A stretch of DNA of 50,385 nt from Prevotellaceae bacterium (GCA_028723525.1 JAQYET010000084.1:1-50385); one strand, 5' to 3'. Shown: positions 1 to 9,663, numbered from the stretch's first letter. The notes: generated by a model not told the origin, from the letters alone. Translations and numbers: made by a program.

Positions 1-422
1 CCTCAAGTCGCATCGTGGGGTAAGGGGATGGTGGCTACATATTGATGTTGTGCTGTTGCTTTTTACTGAAAGCTGCTACTAACGACTCATAAATCTACCC
101 TTAATCGTGTATTGGATGATAGTTGCGGATTTTAGGATTAAAAGGAACGCCTCGGCAGGGGAAATATTGTGCCATTCATTGACAAATATTTATCCTCTTT
201 TATCTGTCATTATGCAGCCCAAAACCATAAAACACACACTATAATGTGATTTTTTCTATCATTTTCTTTGCCGTTACAAAAGAAAAAATTAAATTTGCAA
301 ACCGACTTGTGATTGTCTCGCTCGTGAACATACGGTGGAAACGGGGAATACTCGGTCGTGGACAGTCGGCAGATTGGTTGAATAATAAGCGAATAAATTC
401 TGATAAATAAATATAAATTACT
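1..422. other. Upstream intergenic region, possible end of a preceding gene
   Basis: No complete gene is seen here. Frame 1 stays open from base 1 to a stop at 43-45 and could be the last 14 codons of an upstream gene, ending in Tyr as many Bacteroidota barrel proteins do. Frame 2 is also open for about 26 codons, so this is not decisive. The rest is AT-rich and holds the promoter at 267-297. Confidence 0.3.
267..297 (+). promoter_or_regulatory. Bacteroidota-type promoter for the tlpA-like gene
   Basis: TTTG at 267-270, a 19-base spacer, then TAAATTTG at 290-297. This matches the Bacteroidota primary sigma consensus (TTTG and TAnnTTTG). It would leave a leader of about 120 bases before the start codon at 423. 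Confidence 0.6.
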
Positions 423-908
423 ATGAGACGTTACATTATCGCACTGATGCTCACACTGCTGTTTGGCACTGCTGCAAAGGCACAACTGCCTAAAATCAAC
501 CTGAAGAGTATGAACGGCAAAGAGGTCTGCACAGACACCCTCAGCAATCAAGGGAAACCTATGATTATAAGTTTTTTCGCCACATGGTGCAAACCTTGCA
601 ACCGTGAACTGAAGGCTATCAGCGAGGTTTATGACGACTGGGTTGACGAAACCGGCGTGAAGCTCATCGCCGTTTCTATCGACGAGGCTCAGAATATAAA
701 CAAGGTAAAGCCGCTGGTTGACTCTAACGGCTGGCCATACGAGGTGTTGCTCGACCCGAACCGCGACTTCAGCCGTGCGCTCGGCATCCAAACAATACCC
801 TTCACGCTCATCGTTGACGGCAACGGAAACATTGCCTACAAGCACAACGGATATACCGACGGTGCCGAGGCGGAGCTTATAGAGAAGGTGCGAGAGATGG
901 TGAAATAA
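423..908 (+). CDS. TlpA-like periplasmic thioredoxin-fold protein
   Basis: A 161-residue protein with an N-terminal signal sequence of about 20 residues ending at AKA-Q, so it should act in the periplasm. The thioredoxin fold is supported by the redox motif WCKPC at residues 55-59 and the cis-proline segment TIPFT near residue 126. Family members reduce disulfides, often to mature haem proteins or to supply electrons to other envelope proteins; the partner here is unknown. It heads a plus-strand envelope cluster with a predicted barrel protein and an Omp28-type lipoprotein that carries its own CxxC, so a shared role in envelope redox handling is an inference. The length is normal for a single-domain TlpA-like protein. 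ATG 423 begins directly with the signal peptide. Confidence 0.85.
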   Translation: MRRYIIALMLTLLFGTAAKAQLPKINLKSMNGKEVCTDTLSNQGKPMIISFFATWCKPCNRELKAISEVYDDWVDETGVKLIAVSIDEAQNINKVKPLVDSNGWPYEVLLDPNRDFSRALGIQTIPFTLIVDGNGNIAYKHNGYTDGAEAELIEKVREMVK

Positions 909-958
909 TCGCATCGGGCTGAAAATCAGTTTAACAAAGAATAGGTTAAGTGAAATCA

Positions 959-2617
959 ATGAGACAATATAAGACATTACTTCTGGCGTGTTGTCTGGCA
1001 TCGTCCGCATCATGCGCATTGGCACAGAGTGCTGACGACGGCAAGAAAATCACCTTTGGCGGAAGCATTCAGAGCGATATGCTCATCCCGACAACAAGCA
1101 GGCAGGACGACGGTTCTAACGAAGACTTCCGCACTAACACCTACGTGGATGTGAGCGCGATGAGCAAGTATGTTGACGCCGGTCTGCGTTTCTCCTATCT
1201 CGAACATCCTCTGCCCGGCTTTGAGAATGACTTCAAGGGTTGGGGAGTGCCTTTCTTCTATGTGAAAGGCAAGATAAAGAACGCCGAACTCACGCTCGGA
1301 CACTTCTATGAACAGTTCGGCTCGGGCTTCATCCTGCGCACCTACGAGGAGCGTTCGCTCGGTATCGACAACTCGCTGCTCGGTGGAAGGTTAGTGGTGA
1401 AGCCGCTGCGAGGCGTGCAGATAAAGGCTCTGTCGGGCAAGCAACGCCGCTATTGGTCGATAAACAAGGCTTGGGTGACGGGAGCCGACGTGGAATTGGG
1501 ACTTCATGAGTGGTCGAAGGCTATGCAGAACAGCGGCACCTACGTAACGCTCGGTGCGTCGTGGGTGAACAAACACGAATCTGCCGACTACGAAGAGGTG
1601 TTTGCCGACGCCACCCACAAACTCAATTTCCCGGACAACGTAAATGCTTACGACTTCCGCGTGAACTTCCAAAAGGGCGGTCTGAACGTGCTTGCGGAGT
1701 ATGCCGGGAAGACACAAGACCCGTCGTTCGACAACGGATATACTTACCGTAAAGGCTATGTGGCAATGCTCTCGGCATCCTATTCGCAGAAAGGAATGAG
1801 CCTCCTGCTACAGGCGAAACGCTCTGACAACTTCGCATTCCGCAGCCGTCGCAGTGTGACGGGAACCTCCTCGTTCCTCAACCACCTGCCGGCATTCACC
1901 GAAAGTCACACCTATGCCTTGCCGGCAATTTATCCCTATGCCACCAATCCCACGGGAGAGTGGGCATATCAGGCACAGTTGGGCTATAAGTTCAAGCGTC
2001 ACACGGCGTTGGGCGGACGCTATGGCACGGGCGTGAAGGTGAACTTCTCTCACGTGCATGGCATCGACCGCAACCCCCACCTGCTTGACGGCATATACTC
2101 GAAAGGCTCCGACGGCTACGGCTCGAGCTTCTGGAAATGGGGCGACCGGACCTACTATCAGGACCTGAACGTGCAAATGGAAAAGCGTTTCACCAAAGGC
2201 TTTAAGCTGAACCTGATGTATATGAACCAGTTCTACAACAAAACCATCGTTGAAGGCGAGGGAGGTATGATACACTCCGACATCTTCGTTGCCGACGGTT
2301 TGTTCACATTGAGCCCGAAAATGTCGCTGCGCGCCGAGGCACAGTATCTCGCCACCGACGAGGATGAGGGCGACTGGCTCTTCGGACTGCTCGAACTCTC
2401 GCTCGCACCGCACTGGATGATTACGCTGTCCGACATGTATAACAGCGGCGTTACGAACTCTCACTACTATCAGGCTTTCGTGACCTATAACCGCGGTTCG
2501 CATCGCGTGCAGCTCGGTTGGGGTCGCACCCGCGCAGGCTACAACTGCTCGGGCGGTGTTTGCCGCTACGTTCCGGAGTCGAAAGGCTTCACGGTTTCAT
2601 ACAACTATAACTTCTAA
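959..2617 (+). CDS. DUF6029-like outer-membrane beta-barrel protein
   Basis: About 552 residues. An in-frame GTG at 950 exists, but ATG 959 begins directly with the signal peptide (MRQYKTLLLACC, cleavage near ALA-Q). The mature part alternates polar and hydrophobic residues, is rich in Tyr, Gly and Phe, and ends in Tyr-Asn-Phe, as expected of an outer-membrane beta barrel. The segment around GHFYEQFGSGFILRTYEERS resembles the DUF6029 family, which is found in Bacteroidota beside TlpA and Omp28-type genes. The exact transported or bound substrate is unknown. It lies 50 bases after the thioredoxin gene and 50 bases before the Omp28 lipoprotein gene, so co-transcription is likely. A SusC-like receptor is unlikely, because there is no plug domain and the protein is too short. 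Confidence 0.7.
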   Translation: MRQYKTLLLACCLASSASCALAQSADDGKKITFGGSIQSDMLIPTTSRQDDGSNEDFRTNTYVDVSAMSKYVDAGLRFSYLEHPLPGFENDFKGWGVPFFYVKGKIKNAELTLGHFYEQFGSGFILRTYEERSLGIDNSLLGGRLVVKPLRGVQIKALSGKQRRYWSINKAWVTGADVELGLHEWSKAMQNSGTYVTLGASWVNKHESADYEEVFADATHKLNFPDNVNAYDFRVNFQKGGLNVLAEYAGKTQDPSFDNGYTYRKGYVAMLSASYSQKGMSLLLQAKRSDNFAFRSRRSVTGTSSFLNHLPAFTESHTYALPAIYPYATNPTGEWAYQAQLGYKFKRHTALGGRYGTGVKVNFSHVHGIDRNPHLLDGIYSKGSDGYGSSFWKWGDRTYYQDLNVQMEKRFTKGFKLNLMYMNQFYNKTIVEGEGGMIHSDIFVADGLFTLSPKMSLRAEAQYLATDEDEGDWLFGLLELSLAPHWMITLSDMYNSGVTNSHYYQAFVTYNRGSHRVQLGWGRTRAGYNCSGGVCRYVPESKGFTVSYNYNF

Positions 2618-2667
2618 AAGCATCTCATAACCTCCCGGACGGGTGGATGATAACAGAAAAAACGAAG

Positions 2668-3450
2668 ATGAAAAGACTCATATATATAATAATAGGTGTA
2701 GCAACAACCTTGGCATCGTGCAGCAACATAGACGAGAACGAGCGTCTGTTGGCGACCGATAAGGTTGAGATAGGCAAGAAAGTGCTTATCGAGGACTTCA
2801 CCGGACAAAATTGTATCAACTGTCCGGAAGCAGTTGACGAGATAGAAAACATTCAGAAAGAATACGGCAAAGACAATGTGATTGCCGTGGGAATACACTC
2901 CGGACAGCTGAGTTATAAAGGCTCCGACAAGCATGTCGGACTGTTCACCGAGACCGGACAGCAGTATTACGACCATTGGAAAATAGAGTCGCAGCCCACC
3001 GGAATTATCAATCGCCAAAGCGGAAAGTTGCTCTATACGGCGTGGGCGAAGGCTGTTCGCGACGCCATTTCGCAGTTGGCACCGATGAGTATCGCCATAG
3101 AAAACACCTACGACGAGGCGACAAGAACCGTAAGTATAGATGTAAAGACCGCCGGGGTGGAGGATGCCGTTGCCGGGAAACTGCAGGTGTGGGCGATTGA
3201 GAACAACATAGTTGCCATGCAGAAAATGCCCGACGGCTCGCGCAAAATGGACTATGTGCACAACCATGTGTTCCGTGCCGCGGTGAACGGAGTGTGGGGC
3301 GACGACTTCGCAATAGGCAAGGGCGAGACAAAGACAAAACACTACACGCTGACGTTGGGCGAGAAGTGGGTTGCCGAAAACGTCTCGATAGTGGCTTTCG
3401 TGTATAATGACAGCGGAGTGCAGCAAGTGGAATGTAAACCTATAAAATAA
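2668..3450 (+). CDS. Omp28-related lipoprotein with thioredoxin-like CxxC
   Basis: A 260-residue protein read from ATG 2668; an upstream in-frame ATG at 2647 would add seven polar residues before the signal peptide and is less likely. The lipobox LASC places the lipidated cysteine at residue 18. The segment DFTGQNCINCPEAV (cysteines at 49 and 52) is the hallmark of Omp28-related proteins, which have a thioredoxin-like fold. The C-terminal half looks like a beta-sandwich domain. It is probably anchored in the outer or inner membrane facing the periplasm or surface. It follows the DUF6029-like barrel gene by 50 bases and precedes two secreted-protein genes. The function of this family is not firmly known; redox or surface binding is inferred. 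Confidence 0.75.
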   Translation: MKRLIYIIIGVATTLASCSNIDENERLLATDKVEIGKKVLIEDFTGQNCINCPEAVDEIENIQKEYGKDNVIAVGIHSGQLSYKGSDKHVGLFTETGQQYYDHWKIESQPTGIINRQSGKLLYTAWAKAVRDAISQLAPMSIAIENTYDEATRTVSIDVKTAGVEDAVAGKLQVWAIENNIVAMQKMPDGSRKMDYVHNHVFRAAVNGVWGDDFAIGKGETKTKHYTLTLGEKWVAENVSIVAFVYNDSGVQQVECKPIK

Positions 3451-3469
3451 TAACGAAAGGAACGATAAT

Positions 3470-4132
3470 ATGAAAAAAATCCTAACTCTATTCTTAATGC
3501 TTGTGGCGGGGACGGCTTACTCTCTCGCACAAGAGGTTGACAACACCTTGCAGTTCGTTGATAAGGATGGCAAGGTGATTGCCGACGGCAGCGTAATAAC
3601 GCGAAACGAGGTGACCGAAGACGAGTTTGAAGGCCCCATGATTAAAGCAGAAATCTATGTGAAGAACACCTCGGGGCAGGAACAAGGCGTCTATGTGAAA
3701 GGAGAGGTGAAGAAAATGGACTGCGGCAAAGTTCAGACTTGCATCGGAGGCTGTACTACATGGGATAATGTGGGAAGTTATATCTCACCTAAAGAACTGA
3801 TTGCCGGCGGCGGCTCTCTTGACCTTGCAACAGAATGGATGCTGCCCGAGGACGTGGCAGAGAACGCTTCTTGCACAGTGACCTACCAGATAGTAAGAGT
3901 CGAGAGTCTCGGAGGGTTTCCTCCAAAGTACGGCGAGGAATATCCCGGAGCAACGATAACCGTAACCTATGTGAACGGAAACGTGGCAGGCATCGACGGT
4001 ACTCAAGCCGACAGCGAGGCGGAAGTGGTTGCACGCTACAACGCAAACGGACAACTTCTCAACGCTCCGGCGAAGGGTTTGAACATCATAAAACTGTCTA
4101 ATGGGAAAACATTGAAATCAATAAATAATTAA
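3470..4132 (+). CDS. Secreted protein with type IX-like C-terminal tail
   Basis: A 220-residue protein with a clear signal peptide (MKKILTLFLMLVAGTAYSLA). The middle region (about 25-165) is beta-rich, with the cysteine cluster CGKVQTCIGGC near residues 85-95; I do not recognise the family. The last 40 residues (VARYNANGQLL ... KLSNGKTLK) form a short beta module like a type A sorting domain of the type IX secretion system. The next gene carries a near-copy of this tail, so both products may go to the cell surface by the same route. It lies 19 bases after the Omp28 gene and 22 bases before the next gene, consistent with one operon. Confidence 0.7.
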   Translation: MKKILTLFLMLVAGTAYSLAQEVDNTLQFVDKDGKVIADGSVITRNEVTEDEFEGPMIKAEIYVKNTSGQEQGVYVKGEVKKMDCGKVQTCIGGCTTWDNVGSYISPKELIAGGGSLDLATEWMLPEDVAENASCTVTYQIVRVESLGGFPPKYGEEYPGATITVTYVNGNVAGIDGTQADSEAEVVARYNANGQLLNAPAKGLNIIKLSNGKTLKSINN

Positions 4133-4154
4133 CTTTTTGTAAAATCAAATCACG

Positions 4155-6098
4155 ATGAAAAAACTATTACTAACGTTAGTGGCTGCATTCATGGTCCTTG
4201 GACTTAGCGCACAGGGCAACATGCTCACAGAATCAAGAGGCAAGTCGGTTGAGATGGAGACCTCTGCAGTAAAAAACAAGGTTAACAAAACGCCGGTAAA
4301 GAAAATCACATTGGGCGAAAACCAGCGTCTGCTGGGCTCTTACACCACCGAAGATTTGGCAGAGTATGGCTCCGGAATACCCACAAAACCGGGACAACTC
4401 ATCGTCGCAACAGAACTGCCGATGTCTATCGTGTCGATGTTCAATGGCGGTAGAATCGTTACGCTTCGCATCGGTCTTGCATGCCCCACAGAGGACACTA
4501 AGATATATGTTGGCTACATGGATAAATTAGGCAAAGTGGTAGATGGCGTTTCTCAGGCTGTCACATCGACAAAAAAAGGCTGGAACGAAATAACCCTCGC
4601 AACTCCTTATGTTATCAATACAGACAACATGGATGGCTTGTTCATCGGTTATGAGTGCAAGCAGAAGGGCACAAAAGATGCTCAGGGCAACTACACCGAC
4701 GAGTGTTATCCTTGGTCGTTCGTAAAGGTTGGCGAGACTGTGGATACCTATGTGCATGGTAATTTGGGTGCTCAAGGCACGACATGGTACCGTCTTAACA
4801 CCAGCGGTCAGATGCTCAGTGTTCAGGCTGTGGTAGAATTTGACAACATTCCCGACAATAAACTCCTTATCAACGGAGTCTCAATAGACAAGAGTTACTA
4901 TAAGGTTGGCGACAAAATCAAATACACCGTGGGATTGGATAACTTCGGAAAGCAGAACATAAGCAACTATGTGCTCGATGTTGCAGTTGACGGTAACAAG
5001 GTTTCTTCATACAATGGAACAAGCGTTATCAATTCCGGTGCTTCAGCGAATATAAACGGCGAATTTGTACTTCCAAATGTTGCAGTCGGCTCACACAAGC
5101 TGAAGATTTCTGTGAAAAGCCTCAACGGTGTTGATGCACCGGCTCCTGAGGAATTCAAAGAAGTTACATTCAATTCATTCATGAACAGCGTTCCGCGCCA
5201 GAAACTGCTTCTCGAGCAGTTCACTTCACAGTATTGCACATACTGCCCGCTCGGTACAAAGTTGCTGAACGTACTGAAGGGCAAGAGGTCTGACCTCGCT
5301 TTGGTGGCAGTGCATGGAAACATGAGCAGCAAAGACAAGTTCAATACCAAGCAGTGCGACTCTATCATGTCATACGTCGGAGTCTCCGGCTTCCCGACAA
5401 TTTGCTACAATCGCGCATACCTTGCAGAGCTTGCAGAAGGTGAGGATGACCCAAACACAATAGTTTACAGTCTCGGATACAAAGAGCAATTCCACAATCA
5501 GGTTGCCGATCAGCTTTCAGCCATATTGAATAATTACAGCGAGAAACCGTCGTTCGTGCCTGTAAACATCAATACAGGATATGATGCAGAAAGCAGGAAA
5601 CTCACTGTTACCGTTTCGGGAACCGGCGTTGAGAATGCTTCTGAACTGCTTGCAGACAACGGTTTGTATGTATATCTAACGGAGGACAATCTGAAGGCAT
5701 ACCAGACAAGTGGCGGAAGCAACTACGTTCACAACAATACTTTCCGCGTAGCACTCGGTACCGTGAAGGGTAATAACATCAACTGGAATGGCGACTCTTA
5801 TGAGAACACATACACATACACCGTTCCTGCAGACTATGTTACGGAGAATATGCACGTCATTGCATTCGTTGCTCCCAAGTTCTCTAACAACATCGACAGG
5901 AAGAAACTCGACATTAACAACTGTGAGGTTGTTACCATTTCGGGAACCAGCGGTATCGAAGACATGACCATCGAGGGCGGTAACGTTGAAATAGTGGCAC
6001 GCTACAATGCCGCAGGACAGCAGATCAGCGCACCTGAAACAGGCGTCAACATCCTCAAACTCTCTAACGGCAAGACCGTGAAAGTGGTTGTAAAATAA
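4155..6098 (+). CDS. Large Omp28-domain surface protein with type IX-like tail
   Basis: A 647-residue protein with a signal peptide (MKKLLLTLVAAFMVLGLSA-Q). Residues of about 60-225 look like a beta-sandwich domain, 230-340 like an immunoglobulin-like CARDB-type region, and from about 345 on like an Omp28-related thioredoxin-fold domain, with FTSQYCTYCPLG holding cysteines 361 and 364. The last 40 residues (VARYNAAGQQI ... KLSNGKTVK) match the tail of the preceding gene product and resemble a type IX sorting signal. The protein is therefore probably exported and surface-attached. Two strong hairpins follow the stop codon, so this is the last gene of the envelope operon. The ligand or substrate is unknown. 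Confidence 0.75.
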   Translation: MKKLLLTLVAAFMVLGLSAQGNMLTESRGKSVEMETSAVKNKVNKTPVKKITLGENQRLLGSYTTEDLAEYGSGIPTKPGQLIVATELPMSIVSMFNGGRIVTLRIGLACPTEDTKIYVGYMDKLGKVVDGVSQAVTSTKKGWNEITLATPYVINTDNMDGLFIGYECKQKGTKDAQGNYTDECYPWSFVKVGETVDTYVHGNLGAQGTTWYRLNTSGQMLSVQAVVEFDNIPDNKLLINGVSIDKSYYKVGDKIKYTVGLDNFGKQNISNYVLDVAVDGNKVSSYNGTSVINSGASANINGEFVLPNVAVGSHKLKISVKSLNGVDAPAPEEFKEVTFNSFMNSVPRQKLLLEQFTSQYCTYCPLGTKLLNVLKGKRSDLALVAVHGNMSSKDKFNTKQCDSIMSYVGVSGFPTICYNRAYLAELAEGEDDPNTIVYSLGYKEQFHNQVADQLSAILNNYSEKPSFVPVNINTGYDAESRKLTVTVSGTGVENASELLADNGLYVYLTEDNLKAYQTSGGSNYVHNNTFRVALGTVKGNNINWNGDSYENTYTYTVPADYVTENMHVIAFVAPKFSNNIDRKKLDINNCEVVTISGTSGIEDMTIEGGNVEIVARYNAAGQQISAPETGVNILKLSNGKTVKVVVK

Positions 6099-6111
6099 GT
6101 TATTCAGAACG

Positions 6112-6150
6112 GTAAATAAGGGGTTTATGCAAGCTCCTTATTTACTGTTT
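6112..6150 (+). terminator. Hairpin after the envelope operon
   Basis: GTAAATAAGG at 6112-6121 pairs perfectly with CCTTATTTAC at 6136-6145 across a 14-base loop and is followed by a short T-rich stretch. It lies 14 bases after the stop codon at 6098. Confidence 0.55.
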
Positions 6151-6180
6151 GCCATCACTTTTCAACCCGATAGGTTCTAC

Positions 6181-6241
6181 AGACTTTCAGCCTAAATGTT
6201 TGTTACATACCGACATTTAGCCTGAAAGTCTTTTGTTTTTC
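6181..6241 (+). terminator. Strong intrinsic terminator
   Basis: Bases 6181-6199 pair with 6213-6231 over 19 positions with one mismatch (C opposite C). A T-rich tract, TTTTGTTTTTC, follows at once. It isolates the envelope operon from aspA and is the second hairpin in this gap. Confidence 0.75.
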
Positions 6242-6318
6242 ACGTTACACGCCCAGTTAAACATTGTTAAGTTTGTGGAAATGTCCCGTTTTTTCTATGC
6301 GCATCGTGTTTTATTGCT

Positions 6319-6326
6319 TAACTTTG
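6319..6326 (+). promoter_or_regulatory. Probable -7 box for aspA
   Basis: TAACTTTG matches the Bacteroidota TAnnTTTG box. No good TTTG partner lies about 20 bases upstream, so only half of the promoter is convincing. It would give a leader of about 60 bases before ATG 6393. Confidence 0.45.
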
Positions 6327-6392
6327 CATCCTAACCATTTTATTTATACTATGGGCACAGTTGACGTGCCGTAATTTAACTAATAACCAATC

Positions 6393-7811
6393 ATGGCAAA
6401 CAATTCAAACAATTTCAGATTAGAGTCTGACTTGTTGGGCGAACTTCAGGTTCCCGCCGAGGCTTATTATGGCGTGCAGACCCAGCGTGCAATCAACAAT
6501 TACAACATTTCAAACAGCAAGATGATGGACTATCCGGAGTTCGTCATATCCATAGCCTATGTCAAGAAGGCTGCAGCAATGGCAAATGCAGAACTGGGCG
6601 AACTGGACAAAAAGATAGCAGACGCAATATGCCAAGCCGCCGACGAGGTGATTGCCGGAAAGTATTGGGACAACTTCCCGGTAGATATGATGCAGGGAGG
6701 AGCCGGCACTTCGGTGAACATGAATGCCAATGAGGTGCTTGCAAACATCGCATTGGAGAAGATGGGATATGAGAAAGGCGACTATCAGCACTGCTCTCCC
6801 AACGACCATGTGAACTGCGGACAGTCAACCAACGACGCCTACCCGACAGCAATCCGCTATGCTTTCATCAGGATGAACAAGAACTTGGTAAAGAGTCTTG
6901 AAAACCTGATTGCAGCGATACGCATAAAGGCTGAAGAGTTCAAAGACGCCGTAAAGATGGGGCGCACACAGCTTCAGGATGCTGTTCCGATGACATCGGG
7001 TCAGGAGTTCAACGCCTACGCCAACAACCTTGAGGAAGAAGTGGCTAACATAGAGCGCAACGTGCGCCTACTGCATGAAATCAACATGGGTGCGACCGCT
7101 ATCGGAACAGGACTCAATGCCGCTCCGGGCTACGACGAGTTGTGCACACAACGCCTCAGCGAAATCACCGGCGAGAAGTTCGAGAAAGCGTTCGACATGA
7201 TAGAAGCAACCCCCGACACCGGCGCATACGTAAGTTACTCGGCAGCCCTGAAGCGTCTTGCCGTGAAACTGTCGAAGATGTGCAACGACCTACGTCTTAT
7301 GGCTTCGGGTCCGCGTTGCGGTCTTCACGAAATCAACCTCCCGCCGATGGCACCCGGTTCGTCAATCATGCCGGGCAAGGTGAACCCCGTAATCCCAGAA
7401 CTGATGAACCAAGTATGCTTCAAGGTCATCGGCAACGACACCGCCATTTGCTTCGCTTCGGAGGCCGGACAGTTGCAACTCAACGTCATGGAGCCTGTAA
7501 TCACCGAGTGTCTCTTCGAGAGTATCACATGGCTTGCTAATGCAATGGACACTCTGCGCGACAAATGTATCAAGGGAATTACCGTGAACGAGAAGCACAA
7601 CCTTGACATGGTGAAGAACTCTATCGGCATCGTGACAGCTCTGAACCCGTATATCGGATACAAGAACAGCACCAAGATTGCCAAGGAAGCACTTGAGACA
7701 GGCAAGAGTCTGGAAGAAGTGGCTTTGGAGAAGAAACTCCTCACCAAGGAACAACTTGACGAAATCCTCGACCCGAAAGCAATGCTTGAGGTTCACAAGA
7801 AGATTAACTAA
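6393..7811 (+). CDS. aspA: Aspartate ammonia-lyase (aspartase)
   Basis: A 472-residue cytoplasmic enzyme of the fumarase/aspartase superfamily, which converts L-aspartate to fumarate and ammonia. The superfamily signature [11 protein letters not shown] begins at residue 322 and holds the catalytic serine loop. Other conserved blocks are [25 protein letters not shown] and [17 protein letters not shown]. The Gln-Asp after GRTQL and the NDHVNCGQS block favour aspartase over class II fumarase. Length is normal. The gene stands alone between terminators, with its own promoter box upstream. In anaerobic Bacteroidales, aspartase feeds fumarate to fumarate reductase, which fits here but is background knowledge, not something seen in the sequence. 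Confidence 0.92.
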   Translation: MANNSNNFRLESDLLGELQVPAEAYYGVQTQRAINNYNISNSKMMDYPEFVISIAYVKKAAAMANAELGELDKKIADAICQAADEVIAGKYWDNFPVDMMQGGAGTSVNMNANEVLANIALEKMGYEKGDYQHCSPNDHVNCGQSTNDAYPTAIRYAFIRMNKNLVKSLENLIAAIRIKAEEFKDAVKMGRTQLQDAVPMTSGQEFNAYANNLEEEVANIERNVRLLHEINMGATAIGTGLNAAPGYDELCTQRLSEITGEKFEKAFDMIEATPDTGAYVSYSAALKRLAVKLSKMCNDLRLMASGPRCGLHEINLPPMAPGSSIMPGKVNPVIPELMNQVCFKVIGNDTAICFASEAGQLQLNVMEPVITECLFESITWLANAMDTLRDKCIKGITVNEKHNLDMVKNSIGIVTALNPYIGYKNSTKIAKEALETGKSLEEVALEKKLLTKEQLDEILDPKAMLEVHKKIN

Positions 7812-7832
7812 TCCGTCATAACATTCTTAAAC

Positions 7833-7875
7833 CGCCCTATGTTTCCCCTTCACGGAGAGGCATAGGGCGTTTTTA
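7833..7875 (+). terminator. Intrinsic terminator of aspA
   Basis: CGCCCTATG at 7833-7841 pairs perfectly with CATAGGGCG at 7861-7869, followed by TTTTT. It begins 21 bases after the aspA stop codon. Confidence 0.9.
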
Positions 7876-7962
7876 TTGTCCCGAAAACATCACCTTATCA
7901 CCCGCCATAACATCAAGAAAGTGTATTTTCGGGGTAATATAAAAGGAGAATATAGAAAATAA

Positions 7963-8010
7963 CAAGCCCCGGAAGTCGCGTTCACCTAAAACTTCCGGGG
8001 CTTGTTTGAT
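7963..8010. terminator. Bidirectional terminator between convergent genes
   Basis: A perfect 14-bp inverted repeat: CAAGCCCCGGAAGT at 7963-7976 and ACTTCCGGGGCTTG at 7991-8004. T-rich sequence follows on both strands. It separates aspA from the convergent leucine-rich-repeat gene and probably ends the latter's transcript. Confidence 0.8.
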
Positions 8011-8066
8011 TATTGTATGGGGTGCTTGTTCCTATAATATATGGTGGGACAAGGCTGCGGTGAGCG

Positions 8067-9470
8067 TCAGAGCTTCACCGTTCCGCACCCGCTCACCTTC
8101 ACCATGAGCCTGCCGGGGTGAGTCTTTGGGAGCACCATGCGGGCATCTCCGCCGGCGTTTGTCATGCCATTTGCGAGCATTTTTCCGCCGGTGTCGTAAA
8201 CAACTAACGCCGCGTTCGGCTTCGCATGCTCCACTGTCAGCACTCCCTCCTCATACCGGCAAATCATCTTCTGCGCATACTCCAAGTCGATGCCGCTGGT
8301 AATTCCCTCGTAAGGCGACGTCATCTCGTCATTGATTTGCAACACCTTCCAGTTCTTGCCGATGGCTTTCTGCACGTCAACTGCGAAACATTCGTTCCCG
8401 TCGTCCACCAGCACATCCTTCATTATGAGCGTTCCGGGGTTGCTATTCGGGCGCATGGGCAGTTGGTTCATGAAGTCCTGCATTGCCGTAGTGTTGAGTT
8501 TGTTGTCTTGAATCCACATATATCTCAACTTCTTGTTGGCAATGATGTCAAGACTCTCAATCTTGTTGTGAGAGCAAGACAGTTCGTCCAAGTTGGGGTT
8601 GTGGCTTATGTCTAAAGACGAAAGATTGCTGCCATACATATAAAGCTGCTCCAGCATGCTCATCTTCGAAAGGTCGAGCGACTGTGTGAGCGGGAGTTCT
8701 GCGGCGTGCAGAGTCATCACATAAGGGTTCTTGGATAGGTCTATCGACGATACCTTGTTGCCTGATAAAGCAAGAGCCATGAGGTTTGAATTCTTTGTCA
8801 GGTCGAGTTCTTCAATCAAGTTGTAGTGACACAGCAACGTCATCATGTCAGTGTTTTTTGTCACGTCGAGTGTGCTAATCCTGTTGATGCCGCACGAAAG
8901 TTTTTTAAGGCTCTTCAGGTTGCTCACATTCAGTTCGTCAAGTTGGTTGTTGTAGCAATACAGTTCCACGATGTTGGGATTGTTCTCCAAATTCAGTTCC
9001 GTGATGAGGTTATCTCCGCAGGCGAGATATTTCAGTTCGTGCAGCATGCTTACGTCCAACGACTGCAATTCGTTTCCCGTGCAGTAAACCGTCTTGAGAT
9101 TGGTGTTTGCATGCAGGTCGAGTTCTTTTAGATTGTTTGTTTCACACTTGAAAGAGAACAGAGCCGGAGCGTTTGAGAGGTCAACAGACGTCACGGCACA
9201 GTCGGCACAGTTGAAAATGTCCACCTCTCCCTTGATAGTGATTGTCTGTTTCTCCACTGTGTACTCTCCCACTTCGTTGTTTTTGAACTCTCCCGACATT
9301 CCGTCGAATTCCGCGCCACCGTTGCCAAGCACCGAGATTGTCATCTTCAGTTTTGTTCCCGGCTCGCGTTTTGTAGTGAAAGTGATTGACGACTGTGCAA
9401 AAGTCACCATTGCCACAGTCAGCGTAAGGCATAAAGCCGACATGCGTCGAGTAAAATTTCGTGTTCTCAT
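8067..9470 (-). CDS. Secreted leucine-rich-repeat protein
   Basis: A 467-residue protein with a signal peptide (cleavage near TFA-Q). Roughly ten leucine-rich repeats occupy residues of about 95-325. They have a regular 21-residue period with a unit like LDVSxxxxLxxLxCxxNxLxx, often with cysteine in the convex-to-turn position, as in internalin-type and Bacteroidota surface repeats. The last 75 residues contain VVYDTGGKML and end in a beta-rich stretch, resembling a type IX secretion C-terminal module. Such proteins bind other proteins or glycans at the cell surface; the partner here is unknown. The gene is alone on the minus strand, with a promoter at 9630-9663 and a terminator at 7963-8004. 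Confidence 0.8.
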   Translation of the reverse strand: MRTRNFTRRMSALCLTLTVAMVTFAQSSITFTTKREPGTKLKMTISVLGNGGAEFDGMSGEFKNNEVGEYTVEKQTITIKGEVDIFNCADCAVTSVDLSNAPALFSFKCETNNLKELDLHANTNLKTVYCTGNELQSLDVSMLHELKYLACGDNLITELNLENNPNIVELYCYNNQLDELNVSNLKSLKKLSCGINRISTLDVTKNTDMMTLLCHYNLIEELDLTKNSNLMALALSGNKVSSIDLSKNPYVMTLHAAELPLTQSLDLSKMSMLEQLYMYGSNLSSLDISHNPNLDELSCSHNKIESLDIIANKKLRYMWIQDNKLNTTAMQDFMNQLPMRPNSNPGTLIMKDVLVDDGNECFAVDVQKAIGKNWKVLQINDEMTSPYEGITSGIDLEYAQKMICRYEEGVLTVEHAKPNAALVVYDTGGKMLANGMTNAGGDARMVLPKTHPGRLMVKVSGCGTVKL

Positions 9471-9629
9471 AAGCGAAAGTTGTAATTAAATTTATTATTG
9501 AAACATTGTTTACATTTAGGTTTCCTAAAGTCGGGGCAATGTGTCACGCCCCGCAGCAGCGCAGCATCTTAAAGCCCCTTTCTCTTTGCGTTGCGAACCA
9601 AAGGTGCAGAACGACACAAAGACACTCTG

Positions 9630-9663
9630 CAAATTTATTGTTTTTTTTGAAGAAACAAGCAAA
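9630..9663 (-). promoter_or_regulatory. Promoter of the leucine-rich-repeat gene
   Basis: On the minus strand TAAATTTG (plus-strand 9630-9637) follows TTTG (plus-strand 9660-9663) with a 22-base spacer. This gives a leader of roughly 150 bases before the start at 9470. The spacer is slightly long for the consensus. Confidence 0.5.
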
